NCBI GenBank assembly: GCA_041740995.1
Contig: JBGSKY010000171.1
Span: 1 to 15,185, forward strand
Reading direction: 5' to 3'
Source of the DNA: JBGSKY01 sp041740995
GTDB taxonomy: Bacteria > Planctomycetota > Planctomycetia > Pirellulales > Pirellulaceae
DNA length: 15,185 nt
The notes under the pieces are model-generated. The model saw only the letters and a program-made list of their open reading frames with translations. It had not been told where the DNA came from and made no database searches. The position numbers were made by a program, and so were the translations under genes. Positions 7,017 to 14,565 of the stretch are shown here, piece after piece (the first letter of the stretch is position 1; each line of letters opens with the position of its first letter).

Positions 7017-8132
7017 CTACTTCAGTGAACTGCTGACCGTTTGCGATTTTAGCCAATGCTTGAGCGATCGACTCGCGTTGGTAAGTCCGTTTCGAAGCCG
7101 AGGGATAAACCTTGGTGCTGAAGCGATCCAAGTGTACTGCGAAGAAGCGTTGGCACCCAGTCGTGACTTGTAAACTTCGTCACCGCGCATGAAATCCAAT
7201 TTCGAACGGCCAGTTTCAATCGCATATTTCATGGCGGCCATGTTAAGCAGCAGTCCTGGCCTGTGTTCTTCCAGATTGGGATTCATGCCCGAAAGATAAG
7301 TCGAAATTCGAGTCGCGGATTTCGCGCCCAAGAATCCAGCGGCCGGCTGACCATCAATTGCGATCAACATCGAACACCATTCGCCAGACTCGCACAGTCG
7401 CAAGCTTGCCTCGCGCAAAAATGCTTCGAAACCTATCGTATCCAAACATCCATCGGCGGACTTTGAACGACGTCGCGCTTGATGCAGTTCTGTGATGGCG
7501 ACAAATTGTTCCGCAACGCTCAATTGATCAGCCGCGACAGACACCGCAATGCGACCTTCATTAAAGTACTCGCGGTCCATCCGGTTGAAAAATTGTCTTT
7601 TCTGTTTGGATTGTGCTGCGATAAACTCTGGCCACGTTGCAGCAAGCGGCACTTCCCAGCAGCTTTCATTTTTTATTTCGTAAAGCGATTGATCCAAGTG
7701 CGTTCTCAATCGCAACAATAACCGCTGCATCGCGATTGTCTCAACGCGAACGCCTTCCAGCACCAATCTGTTCCATTGGCCGCTCAAACCAGATTGAAAG
7801 AGATAATCGACGATCGATTCCGCCGCCTCAATTTCATATCCAGGCTGTACAAACAGTTGCATGTTATCACTGCATGCCTTGCCGCTCCCAAGCAGTGCGA
7901 GCTCACGACCCGCCGGTGCGTTGTTACTCAAATAGAGCGGTAGAAAAGCGATCGGCGTTTCGTCGTTGTGGACGGCTAAGATATAGAGCTGTCGTTGATC
8001 GTTACGAAACGCGTCCCACCAAGCGCTCAACCATGCGAAACGACGCGTGAAGTAGTCGCCGGCCAAGTCATCAAAGCTTTGACGAACGGCTTCCCATTGC
8101 TCAATCGATTCAATACGTGTTGTGCGAATCAT
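7017..8132 (-). CDS. CelD/BcsL-type GNAT-family acetyltransferase
   Basis: This 371-residue protein resembles the CelD/BcsL (Acetyltransf_6) group of GNAT-fold proteins, which are found in exopolysaccharide and cellulose loci and related to FemAB. Recognisable parts are YFTRRFAWLSAWWDAFRND (about 27-45), PIAFLPLYLSNN, and KQKRQFFNRMDREYF. GQPAAGFLGAKSATRISTYLSGMNP and GLLLNMAAMKYAIETGRSKL lead to LDFMRGDEVYKSRLG, the characteristic CelD end of the acyl-CoA domain. It has no signal peptide, so it should act in the cytoplasm, transferring an acyl or amino-acyl group to a sugar precursor or lipid-linked intermediate. The ATG at 8132 lies 24 bases after the MBOAT stop, which indicates one operon with the MBOAT and SGNH genes. 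The precise substrate is unknown. Confidence 0.82.
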   Translation of the reverse strand: MIRTTRIESIEQWEAVRQSFDDLAGDYFTRRFAWLSAWWDAFRNDQRQLYILAVHNDETPIAFLPLYLSNNAPAGRELALLGSGKACSDNMQLFVQPGYEIEAAESIVDYLFQSGLSGQWNRLVLEGVRVETIAMQRLLLRLRTHLDQSLYEIKNESCWEVPLAATWPEFIAAQSKQKRQFFNRMDREYFNEGRIAVSVAADQLSVAEQFVAITELHQARRRSKSADGCLDTIGFEAFLREASLRLCESGEWCSMLIAIDGQPAAGFLGAKSATRISTYLSGMNPNLEEHRPGLLLNMAAMKYAIETGRSKLDFMRGDEVYKSRLGANASSQYTWIASAPRFIPRLRNGLTNASRSLKHWLKSQTVSSSLK

Positions 8133-8156
8133 GCTTGGTTTTCGAAATCTATAGAG

Positions 8157-9557
8157 CTAAAACTGAAAGTAGAGAAACGGGCTTTCTACATCGAATCGCA
8201 GAATGCAAAAACATAACAAGCCTGCTGTGATGACTGCGCCGCCAATCGTCAGCGGACGCCGCATCTGAGATGCATTAGGCAAGAACCAGCAAATCGATAG
8301 TGCGCTGATGAGCGCAACAAGATCACCGATCGAGACAACTTCATGCAATAATCGAAGCTCGACGCCATGACGTCCAATCAGGCTGAGCGTCCAATCGGTG
8401 GCCATTTGGAAACTTGTCGCACGGAACCATAACCAACCATAGATGACGAACAAAAATGTCACGGCAATAGCAAGTGGTCGCGGTATCGTGAATTTAAAAT
8501 GCGTCCGATAAACGCTGTGCCCGATCAGCATGAGGCCGTGATAGGCTCCCCATAAAACAAAGGTCCAGCCAGCACCATGCCACAGACCTCCCAGCAACAT
8601 AACAATCAAAAGGTTTCGCATGGATAACCACCTTCCATAGCGATTGCCGCCGAGCGGAATGTAAAGGTAGTCTCGCAAAAAAGTGCCAAGTGTGATGTGC
8701 CAACGTCGCCAAAACTCTTGGATATTATTAGCTTGATACGGCGAATCAAAGTTAGTTGGAAACGTGAATCCGAGCATTAGTCCGAGCCCGATGGCCATGT
8801 TGCTGTAGCCTGCAAAGTCGAAGTAGAGCTGAACCGAATAGGCGAGCAGGGCTAGCCACGCCGCGAAAAACTGCATCGGCTCTGGGTTGTCAAGCAGCGG
8901 ATTTGCAATCGTCGCTGCGGTATCAGCCAAAATGATTTTTTGTGACATGCCAATCACAAAGAACCAGATGCCTTGAGACGCAAGCGACCAATCAATGCGC
9001 TGCGGAAGTGCGTTGATCTGCTCTTCGATATCTTTGTATCGCACAATGGGTCCAGCAATCAATTGTGGAAACATGGATACATAAGCAGCGAAGTGCAGCA
9101 GCGAACGCGCAGGCTTGACTTGGCGACGATAAAGATCGATAGAATAGCTGAGCGTTTGGAACGTATAGAAACTGATACCGATCGGAAGAATTACATCTGG
9201 TAACTGCACTGCATCACCTGTTCGCAAGAATTGCGAAACAGCGTTAATCGATTCGGCAAAGAAGCCGCAATATTTGAAGTAACCCAGCATGCCGAGATTG
9301 CTGATCAGCGATATCGCAAGCCAGCAGCGTCGCTTCCAGTCGCAATATTCTTCGTCTAATCGTTGACCAACTGCAAAGTCAACAACGGTTGAAACGAGTA
9401 GCAAGAAGACGAATTCCCAGTGGTTCCATCCGTAGAACAAGTAGCTTGCGATGACCAGCATCAACAATCGAAGCTGTGGATATTTGCCTAGTATCCACCA
9501 CAGCATAAGCGTCACGGGAATAAATAAGAGCATGAAGACATAGCTATTGAATAACAT
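8157..9557 (-). CDS. MBOAT-family membrane O-acyltransferase (AlgI-like)
   Basis: AlgI-type MBOAT proteins move acyl groups across the cytoplasmic membrane for O-acylation of exopolysaccharides or cell-wall polymers. The 466-residue sequence is highly hydrophobic with many membrane segments and carries the family landmarks. FNSYVFMLLFIPVTL opens the N-terminus, followed by SYLFYGWNHWEF, LPIGISFYTFQTLSYSIDLY and FPQLIAGPIVRY. QLYFDFAGYSNMAIGLGLMLG and EFWRRWHITLGTFLRDYLYI (H287) come next, then LGGLWHGAGWTFVLWG, whose H327 is the conserved catalytic-type histidine. Length and order match AlgI/PatA/DltB-like proteins, closest to AlgI by eye. The ATG at 9557 is used; a TTG one codon earlier is possible. 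The start overlaps the SGNH gene by 14 bases, which suggests translational coupling. The acceptor polymer is unknown. Confidence 0.92.
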   Translation of the reverse strand: MLFNSYVFMLLFIPVTLMLWWILGKYPQLRLLMLVIASYLFYGWNHWEFVFLLLVSTVVDFAVGQRLDEEYCDWKRRCWLAISLISNLGMLGYFKYCGFFAESINAVSQFLRTGDAVQLPDVILPIGISFYTFQTLSYSIDLYRRQVKPARSLLHFAAYVSMFPQLIAGPIVRYKDIEEQINALPQRIDWSLASQGIWFFVIGMSQKIILADTAATIANPLLDNPEPMQFFAAWLALLAYSVQLYFDFAGYSNMAIGLGLMLGFTFPTNFDSPYQANNIQEFWRRWHITLGTFLRDYLYIPLGGNRYGRWLSMRNLLIVMLLGGLWHGAGWTFVLWGAYHGLMLIGHSVYRTHFKFTIPRPLAIAVTFLFVIYGWLWFRATSFQMATDWTLSLIGRHGVELRLLHEVVSIGDLVALISALSICWFLPNASQMRRPLTIGGAVITAGLLCFCILRFDVESPFLYFQF

Positions 9558-10695
9558 CAAGCGTCTCCTGCGTTTGTTGGCCGACCAGATGCTTGACGCC
9601 GAAAAGCCGATTCATCATCAAACGTGTGTTGAACTCCAATGGATGGATCGCATCAACAAAGTCGTTTGAATCTCCCTCGAAGCTTGCAAGATCGCTTAAG
9701 TTTTCAAAATGCACATTGGATTGTTGAGCTAGGTCGCGGCAGAATTGCTCCAAATCGTGTTCGCGATCACGAAAACTGGTCTTCTCAGTCAGCACGCTTG
9801 CAAGTTCGGGATGGTTGGGCGTCAAAAACAGATAGACTTCGCATTCGCTGGAAGTGAGTTTCTCAATCGCTAGATCCAGTAGATGACACCGAAGTGCTGA
9901 TAATCTCGGGTAATCATCGAAGAATCCCAGGTACTCGCGGCAGTTATAATCGATTGCACTACGCAGATCGTACCTTCCCGCTTTGATTTCACATTCTCGA
10001 TGATGATAAACAATCAATCCATCGGTCTGAAATGATTCGTGCGGTATATTTTCTGACCCCGATAAATTCGCCGCGATCGATGAAATGCTTGACTTGGTTT
10101 GCTTGAATGTAATTAAGTCGGTGAGGGTGCGGAGCCGATTTTCGATGCTCATTACTTCACTGGCAAACGGTCGCAGTTGCCGGTTTGCAATCAGTCGTTC
10201 ATCTGGCGGTATCGTCTCGTTAAATGCCGCGACATCTAAGCCCATGATGCAGATCTTCGGCAAGTTCTTTTTGCTTGATTCAATAAAGCGAACGATTGCC
10301 AAAATGTCTTCAGGACGAGCATAATTTACGCCAGCATTATAGAAATCGAAACCTGTTTGTCGTTTTAAGTATTCTGGTTCTATTTTTAAGACGCGAGAAG
10401 AACCGAGGATCAATCCGCACGGGGCGTCGGGCATGGCGGACAATGCCGCTACTTTTTCAATACGTGTTGTCTGAACAACCGGTGGAAGTATTCCCGTAGC
10501 ATATTGAGCGTAGGGATCAACAATGAAATTCAATGTGGCAATTGCTGCCAGTCCGGTGACAAGGATCAGGCCAAACAGTTTGCAGAACTGCTTGGGTGCG
10601 ATCTCGGAACACCAATAACGAACAACAAAACGCTCGCTGAACGAATTTACTGCGTCGGGGATTTTTAGCTTGTCAAAAACTTTGACGCTGCTCAT
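9544..10695 (-). CDS. Membrane-anchored SGNH/AlgJ-DltD-like protein, partner of MBOAT acyltransferase
   Basis: One N-terminal membrane segment (about residues 38-60, LFGLILVTGLAAIATLNFIV) precedes a periplasmic-side domain of about 320 residues. The domain looks SGNH-hydrolase-like. Block I is LGSSR (G98, S99, S100, R101), followed by FYNAGVNYARP as a block-II-like Asn region, and the C-terminal pair D348 and H351 in DAIHP is the expected Asp-x-x-His. In AlgI/AlgJ-, PatA/PatB- and DltB/DltD-type systems such proteins finish or assist acyl transfer outside the membrane after MBOAT delivery. That role is inferred here from the motif and from the 14-base overlap with the MBOAT gene. I chose the ATG at 10695; the frame stays open upstream to a TTG at 10758, which would add 21 residues before the membrane segment. 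Confidence 0.78.
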   Translation of the reverse strand: MSSVKVFDKLKIPDAVNSFSERFVVRYWCSEIAPKQFCKLFGLILVTGLAAIATLNFIVDPYAQYATGILPPVVQTTRIEKVAALSAMPDAPCGLILGSSRVLKIEPEYLKRQTGFDFYNAGVNYARPEDILAIVRFIESSKKNLPKICIMGLDVAAFNETIPPDERLIANRQLRPFASEVMSIENRLRTLTDLITFKQTKSSISSIAANLSGSENIPHESFQTDGLIVYHHRECEIKAGRYDLRSAIDYNCREYLGFFDDYPRLSALRCHLLDLAIEKLTSSECEVYLFLTPNHPELASVLTEKTSFRDREHDLEQFCRDLAQQSNVHFENLSDLASFEGDSNDFVDAIHPLEFNTRLMMNRLFGVKHLVGQQTQETLDVIQ

Positions 10696-10758
10696 ATACT
10701 CAGTTGCGGTCGCTGGAATTTGCCGGACATTGCTCTGCCAAAACGCGAGGCTTTGCAA

Positions 10759-10899
10759 TCCTAGGTCATGATGCCCCCTTGTTCCCCGTAGGGAAGCAAT
10801 ATCAGCGCAGCCGAACTCTCCTGCGCAACGTTTAATTGATACAGATCGAATAATCGAAACGCGCTACGCAAGATTGCGAGATCTTATACGCGACGGGAG
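10759..10899. other. Short intergenic region upstream of the acylation cassette
   Basis: These 141 bases separate the beta-propeller stop from the TTG-start version of the SGNH gene. They should hold the promoter of the acylation cassette, but no convincing -35/-10 pair was found. A minus-strand TATAAG near 10883-10888 has no good -35. I see no strong terminator for the propeller gene. Confidence 0.4.
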
Positions 10900-12225
10900 C
10901 TAAGAGTTCGTCCGTACGATGTCAGAAATATCGATCAAATAAACTTGCCGACCGTTTCCGCCGTGAGGCGAATCGATCGTTACAAAGCGACCTGAGCGAC
11001 TGGCCGATGGATGATTATCGCATCGCCATTCGCCGACATACTTTTCGGGTGAAAGAAAATATCCAAGCGAGAATCGTCTCCCGCTAGGAACGTGATAAAG
11101 ATATGGATTTTGCAACCTGCCTTTGTCTGGGTAGGTATCATTCACGATCCATTGGTTGTCCGTGCCCGGGAGGTAAGTGTTGTGACCGTTGACAGTCATC
11201 ACATCTGGCCCAACAACTTCAACGCGTCTGGATTGATCGTAGAAAACATAGAAGCTTTCGCGATGAGATGGATGCCAAGCCCAAGCACAAATCGATGTCG
11301 AATCACGCCAAACGAAATGTGATGTCTTTCCGTATGGATCGACGACGTAGAGATCAGTCCCGTCCTGATTGGCGGTAAACATCCGAGTTGAAAAGCTTGA
11401 TCTTTTCGAAGCAGATGCATTGACACTTAGGTTCGATTCGCGCCATCGATGCAAGAACAAAAAACGCTTGCCGTCTGGTGAAATAAGCAGATGGTTGATC
11501 CAATGTTTTGATTGCTTGGGCGCATGATCTAGCTCAATCGACGAAGGGTATTCAAGCGCTGCGACTTGCGCATAGCTGAGCAGCAACCGCGACTCGCCGG
11601 TCTGTAAATCAACCCGCCAAATACCGGTCGTGTCAGGCGAAAAGTCGTCTTCAAATGGGTCTGCGATTCCAGGGTAACCGTAGCCAGGACGACAATCGTT
11701 CAATCGCCGAAAATCGACACTCAAACCCCACTGACCATCGGGACTGACGCAATAGATCGGCATCGTGAGCGTCTGGATCGATCGGCTGTGAACGTTCATA
11801 ATTCGAGAGACGAACTGGTCACCTTCGCGATCGTTCCAATACACCTTCGCTTCGTCACCTGGAATCCACTGCAACATACAACCTTGTTGCCAATTCCAGG
11901 CGGTTGTCCGACCGAGTTCAAGCCATTGGTCTTCGGCTTGCAAGTCAATCATTCCAATCTTTAGCACGTCACTAGCTTCCGGCGAGCGATGTTCGAAATC
12001 GATCTCGTTGGCCAACAGATATCGATCACTTGGATCGAAAAGAAGTTTGTCGTAATACCCACGCCAATGAAATTTTGGCCCGCTCGAAATCGCTCGCACT
12101 GGTGGAAGACTAGATGCGGCAGTGTTGGTTGGTTCGCAACTCCAACCAAAATCAGATTGAGCTGAGACCATCGCACAACCAGCCAGGCTTGCCGATTGCG
12201 TCAGCCACTTACGCCGTGTTTGCAT
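10900..12225 (-). CDS. Secreted beta-propeller protein of unknown function with Tat/lipobox signal
   Basis: The 441 residues begin MQTRRKWLTQSASLAGC. A twin-arginine RRKWL motif is followed by a short hydrophobic stretch and an LAGC lipobox (Cys17), so Tat export and lipid anchoring are plausible. The rest has repeated strand signatures of a propeller: KFHWRGYYDKLLFDPSDRYL, VYWNDREGDQFVSRIM, SPDGQWGLSVDFRRLND, and ISPDGKRFLFLHRWRE. Next are MFTANQDGTDLYVVDPYGKT, WAWHPSHRESFYVFYD, NTYLPGTDNQWIVNDTYPDK and SPHGGNGRQVYLIDI. Repeated SPDG-type and HPS/HPSASRSG turns resemble TolB-like or oligogalacturonate-lyase-like propellers. Many His, Asp and Trp residues are conserved-looking, so binding or lyase activity is possible, but no catalytic site can be assigned. 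The ATG at 12225 fits the signal peptide. A modest promoter lies 55 bases upstream. Confidence 0.72.
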   Translation of the reverse strand: MQTRRKWLTQSASLAGCAMVSAQSDFGWSCEPTNTAASSLPPVRAISSGPKFHWRGYYDKLLFDPSDRYLLANEIDFEHRSPEASDVLKIGMIDLQAEDQWLELGRTTAWNWQQGCMLQWIPGDEAKVYWNDREGDQFVSRIMNVHSRSIQTLTMPIYCVSPDGQWGLSVDFRRLNDCRPGYGYPGIADPFEDDFSPDTTGIWRVDLQTGESRLLLSYAQVAALEYPSSIELDHAPKQSKHWINHLLISPDGKRFLFLHRWRESNLSVNASASKRSSFSTRMFTANQDGTDLYVVDPYGKTSHFVWRDSTSICAWAWHPSHRESFYVFYDQSRRVEVVGPDVMTVNGHNTYLPGTDNQWIVNDTYPDKGRLQNPYLYHVPSGRRFSLGYFLSPEKYVGEWRCDNHPSASRSGRFVTIDSPHGGNGRQVYLIDISDIVRTNS

Positions 12226-12279
12226 AATTTCAGCTTGATCAAAACATCGTTCGTGGAGAGGTTGCTTGCCAGTTCATTG

Positions 12280-12308
12280 AGTCTATCGAAGTTGGACGAT
12301 CGATTCAA
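12280..12308 (-). promoter_or_regulatory. Candidate promoter of the beta-propeller gene
   Basis: On the minus strand TTGAAT (12303-12308), a 17-base spacer and TAGACT (12280-12285) each match four of six consensus bases. The -10 box ends 54 bases before the ATG at 12225. The optimal spacing makes it plausible, but the boxes are only moderate. Confidence 0.4.
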
Positions 12309-12358
12309 TCAGTCAGCAGGCAATAGTAGATCGGCGAAATCAAATTGCTTGTTGTCTG

Positions 12359-13093
12359 TTAATGCCAGCGTAGATTTTGCCATGATTGTTGAAGCAGTTG
12401 CTCGGCTTGTTCGCTGAGCCCGTATTCTAACGATGGCTGGTTGATCTCAATGAAGAGCGAAAATTTATGATAGTTGTCATTGGCGTAGACGATCGGTGCG
12501 GGCTGGATCAACGCAACACTGGTGATTCGATTGTTCCATCGTCCGGTGTAGAGATGGCCGCCTAGCGAAGGCTCGTTTTTCAATCCATAGTTCTCCAACA
12601 ACATCGATGCAACGACGCTTGGGTCGCCGCAAGCGCCCTGCAAAATGATTCTTCGAATTTGTTGATTGCGATCGAAATAGTAGTCGGCTGTACCGGCGAA
12701 ATCGGTCACCGAAGTTCCGGTTACCACGGGTACACGCAAACCGTCCATCTGGACATTTGAAAGAACCGTCGTGACTCTCGGAAACGTCGCCGTGACCCAT
12801 CCAGGGCTAATGTCGAAGCGGAGAAACTGTCGAAAATCGCGGATGCCTGGGTTGGTCAAAGGTGTCACACTGGCTGGATTGCCGAGCGGGTCTGTACCAG
12901 AATACTGTCCCGGTTGCCCCTGCGACCAAGGTCTCAGATTTTGGTCAGCGTTGCTGGCGGCTGACGTCAGAAATGTTTTGGGTAGAACCGTCGAAGTTAG
13001 TTCCGAGCCGTTGTAGTACGCATATGGACCACCAAGTCCGGCGACGAGTAGCGCAGCAAGTTGTGCAGGTCGGCTGGTAAGTGAAATGGCCAT
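12359..13093 (-). CDS. Membrane-anchored or secreted hypothetical protein
   Basis: I do not recognise a named function; similar proteins seem confined to planctomycetes (possibly the DUF6690 type, from memory, unverified). The 244 residues start MAISLTSRPAQLAALLVAGLGG, a probable signal anchor or signal peptide over residues 9-24. A Gly/Pro-rich region follows (QGQPGQYSGTDPLGNPA), then a compact alpha/beta part. The latter contains FRQFLRFDISPGWVTATFP, DFAGTADYYFDRNQQIRRI and LQGACGDPSVVASMLLENYG. It ends with a GGHLYTGRWNNRITSVAL-type strand pair and EQLLQQSWQNLRWH. The open frame extends upstream to 13204, but the extension is charged, Arg- and Cys-rich and unlike a signal, so I chose the ATG at 13091-13093. 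The next gene downstream on this strand, the propeller, starts 133 bases later. Confidence 0.7.
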   Translation of the reverse strand: MAISLTSRPAQLAALLVAGLGGPYAYYNGSELTSTVLPKTFLTSAASNADQNLRPWSQGQPGQYSGTDPLGNPASVTPLTNPGIRDFRQFLRFDISPGWVTATFPRVTTVLSNVQMDGLRVPVVTGTSVTDFAGTADYYFDRNQQIRRIILQGACGDPSVVASMLLENYGLKNEPSLGGHLYTGRWNNRITSVALIQPAPIVYANDNYHKFSLFIEINQPSLEYGLSEQAEQLLQQSWQNLRWH

Positions 13094-13317
13094 GCTGGAC
13101 TCGTCTAAAAGGTTGGAATCGAAATCCGCTGAGGCTATCTGGTCGCCACATGAGCGGTCTCGGTCGTGGCAATTGCTCCTACGGCCAACTATGCGCAAGT
13201 CCATTACACATCAATCAATGGTTTCGGCAGCATTGGAAGTTAACCTGAGCGTTCTCGACGAAGGGCTTGTTACGGGTATAACTGTTGCAATCGTTAACGC
13301 AAGTTTCGCTTTCGGCA

Positions 13318-14565
13318 ATGCACTCGTTTCAGCTCACCATGATTGATGGTTATTCAACCGACGACTTTCGCCAGCTTTTTCAGCTCGCCCACGAAGATCC
13401 AGCGACATTGCTGGACCGAATCGCTGCTTCAGATATCGATGGTGGGTTGTTAGCCTATCAGCGAGCGTTGCAAGTCAAAGCGCGTAAGAAGTTCTACGAT
13501 CCGAGTTATTGGTTATTCACTTCGAATCTATTGCAATTGGCAAGCGATCAAGCGACAGCCGAATTGGTTGCGGATTACTTTCCGATCGATAGCAATATTA
13601 TCGATGTTGGTTGCGGTTGTGGCTCTGATGCAATTGCCCTAGCTAGCCGAACAAGTGTATTGGCGATCGACCAAAACGATTTTGCTTGCCAGCTCACATC
13701 TGCGAACGCGGCGCTGCAACGTTATGCGGGAAGAAAATTGAAGCTTAACGTCGAGACGGCAATTGCAGATGAGTTTCCATTCAATACCAATGACTTTGTC
13801 CATTTAGACCCCGACCGACGCAGCGAACATGGACGCAGCGTTCAGTTGCAATGGCATTCGCCCGACTTTCCAACAATTAAAAAGATTATTGCCCAATCCA
13901 AAGGCGGATCGATGAAACTGGCACCTGCCTGTTCGGATAACGTCGCCGATTTTGACGTGCCGATTTCAAAACAGTGGATTACGTTCAGTCGAAGTGTCGT
14001 GCAGCAACGTTGGTGGTGGGGCATCGAAGCGTTCGATCCTAGATTCGACACGCTGTCTTCGTATTCAACAAGTAGTGGTTGGCGACACGAGCAATTGCCT
14101 AATCGCTCCCAGCAATCGTTGACCGACCAGCTTGAAGCGGCTCAGCAAGCGACCGTGCAAATCGAAGGATTGGGCAGTTACATCGGCGACACTGATCCTG
14201 GCTTGCGGGCGGCTGATTTGCAAGTCGCTTATGCACGGCGATATGGTTATCGATTAATTGGTGATGCGATGGGTTTCCTGACCGCTGACGAACTGCGAAA
14301 CGATTCACTCAGTCGATGGTTTCGAGTGCTGGCGGTGACGAAATTTGATGCAAAGCAAATCCGGAAATCGCTAATGGCTTTGGGTTTTGACGGCATCATC
14401 TTAAAGACGCGAAACGTACGCAGCGTCCCAGTTCAAGTCGCGACCATGGCGGCGCGGTCAGGCAAAAATGCCGCGACCGTCTTTGCAACGCAATCCAATG
14501 GCAAACACGTCGCGATCATTGCAGAAGCGTGCGGCGAGAAAGATGTTGCCAATCCAGCTTGTTAA
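13318..14565 (+). CDS. Class I SAM-dependent methyltransferase with THUMP-like domain
   Basis: The 415-residue protein has an N-terminal helical region (about 1-85, including YQRALQVKARKKFYDPSY). A Rossmann methyltransferase core follows: IIDVGCGCGSDAIALA (D96, G98, G100, G102) binds SAM, and VLAIDQND gives the acidic end of strand beta-2. FVHLDPDRRSEHGRS (H162, D164, P165, D166) replaces the usual motif IV. The C-terminal third (about 320-400), including RRYGYRLIGDAMGFLTADEL and SLMALGFDGIILKTRNV, resembles the THUMP-like domain fused to this methyltransferase group. Nucleic-acid modification is likely by family but the target is unknown. I chose the ATG at 13318; an ATG at 13339 and a TTG at 13285 are alternatives. 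The stop TAA at 14563-14565 overlaps the nadA stop. Confidence 0.78.
   Translation: MHSFQLTMIDGYSTDDFRQLFQLAHEDPATLLDRIAASDIDGGLLAYQRALQVKARKKFYDPSYWLFTSNLLQLASDQATAELVADYFPIDSNIIDVGCGCGSDAIALASRTSVLAIDQNDFACQLTSANAALQRYAGRKLKLNVETAIADEFPFNTNDFVHLDPDRRSEHGRSVQLQWHSPDFPTIKKIIAQSKGGSMKLAPACSDNVADFDVPISKQWITFSRSVVQQRWWWGIEAFDPRFDTLSSYSTSSGWRHEQLPNRSQQSLTDQLEAAQQATVQIEGLGSYIGDTDPGLRAADLQVAYARRYGYRLIGDAMGFLTADELRNDSLSRWFRVLAVTKFDAKQIRKSLMALGFDGIILKTRNVRSVPVQVATMAARSGKNAATVFATQSNGKHVAIIAEACGEKDVANPAC

Noticed and set aside
13094..13204. N-terminal extension of the small anchored protein to 13204
   Set aside because: The added residues are Arg- and Cys-rich and would place the signal anchor internally; the ATG at 13093 fits better.
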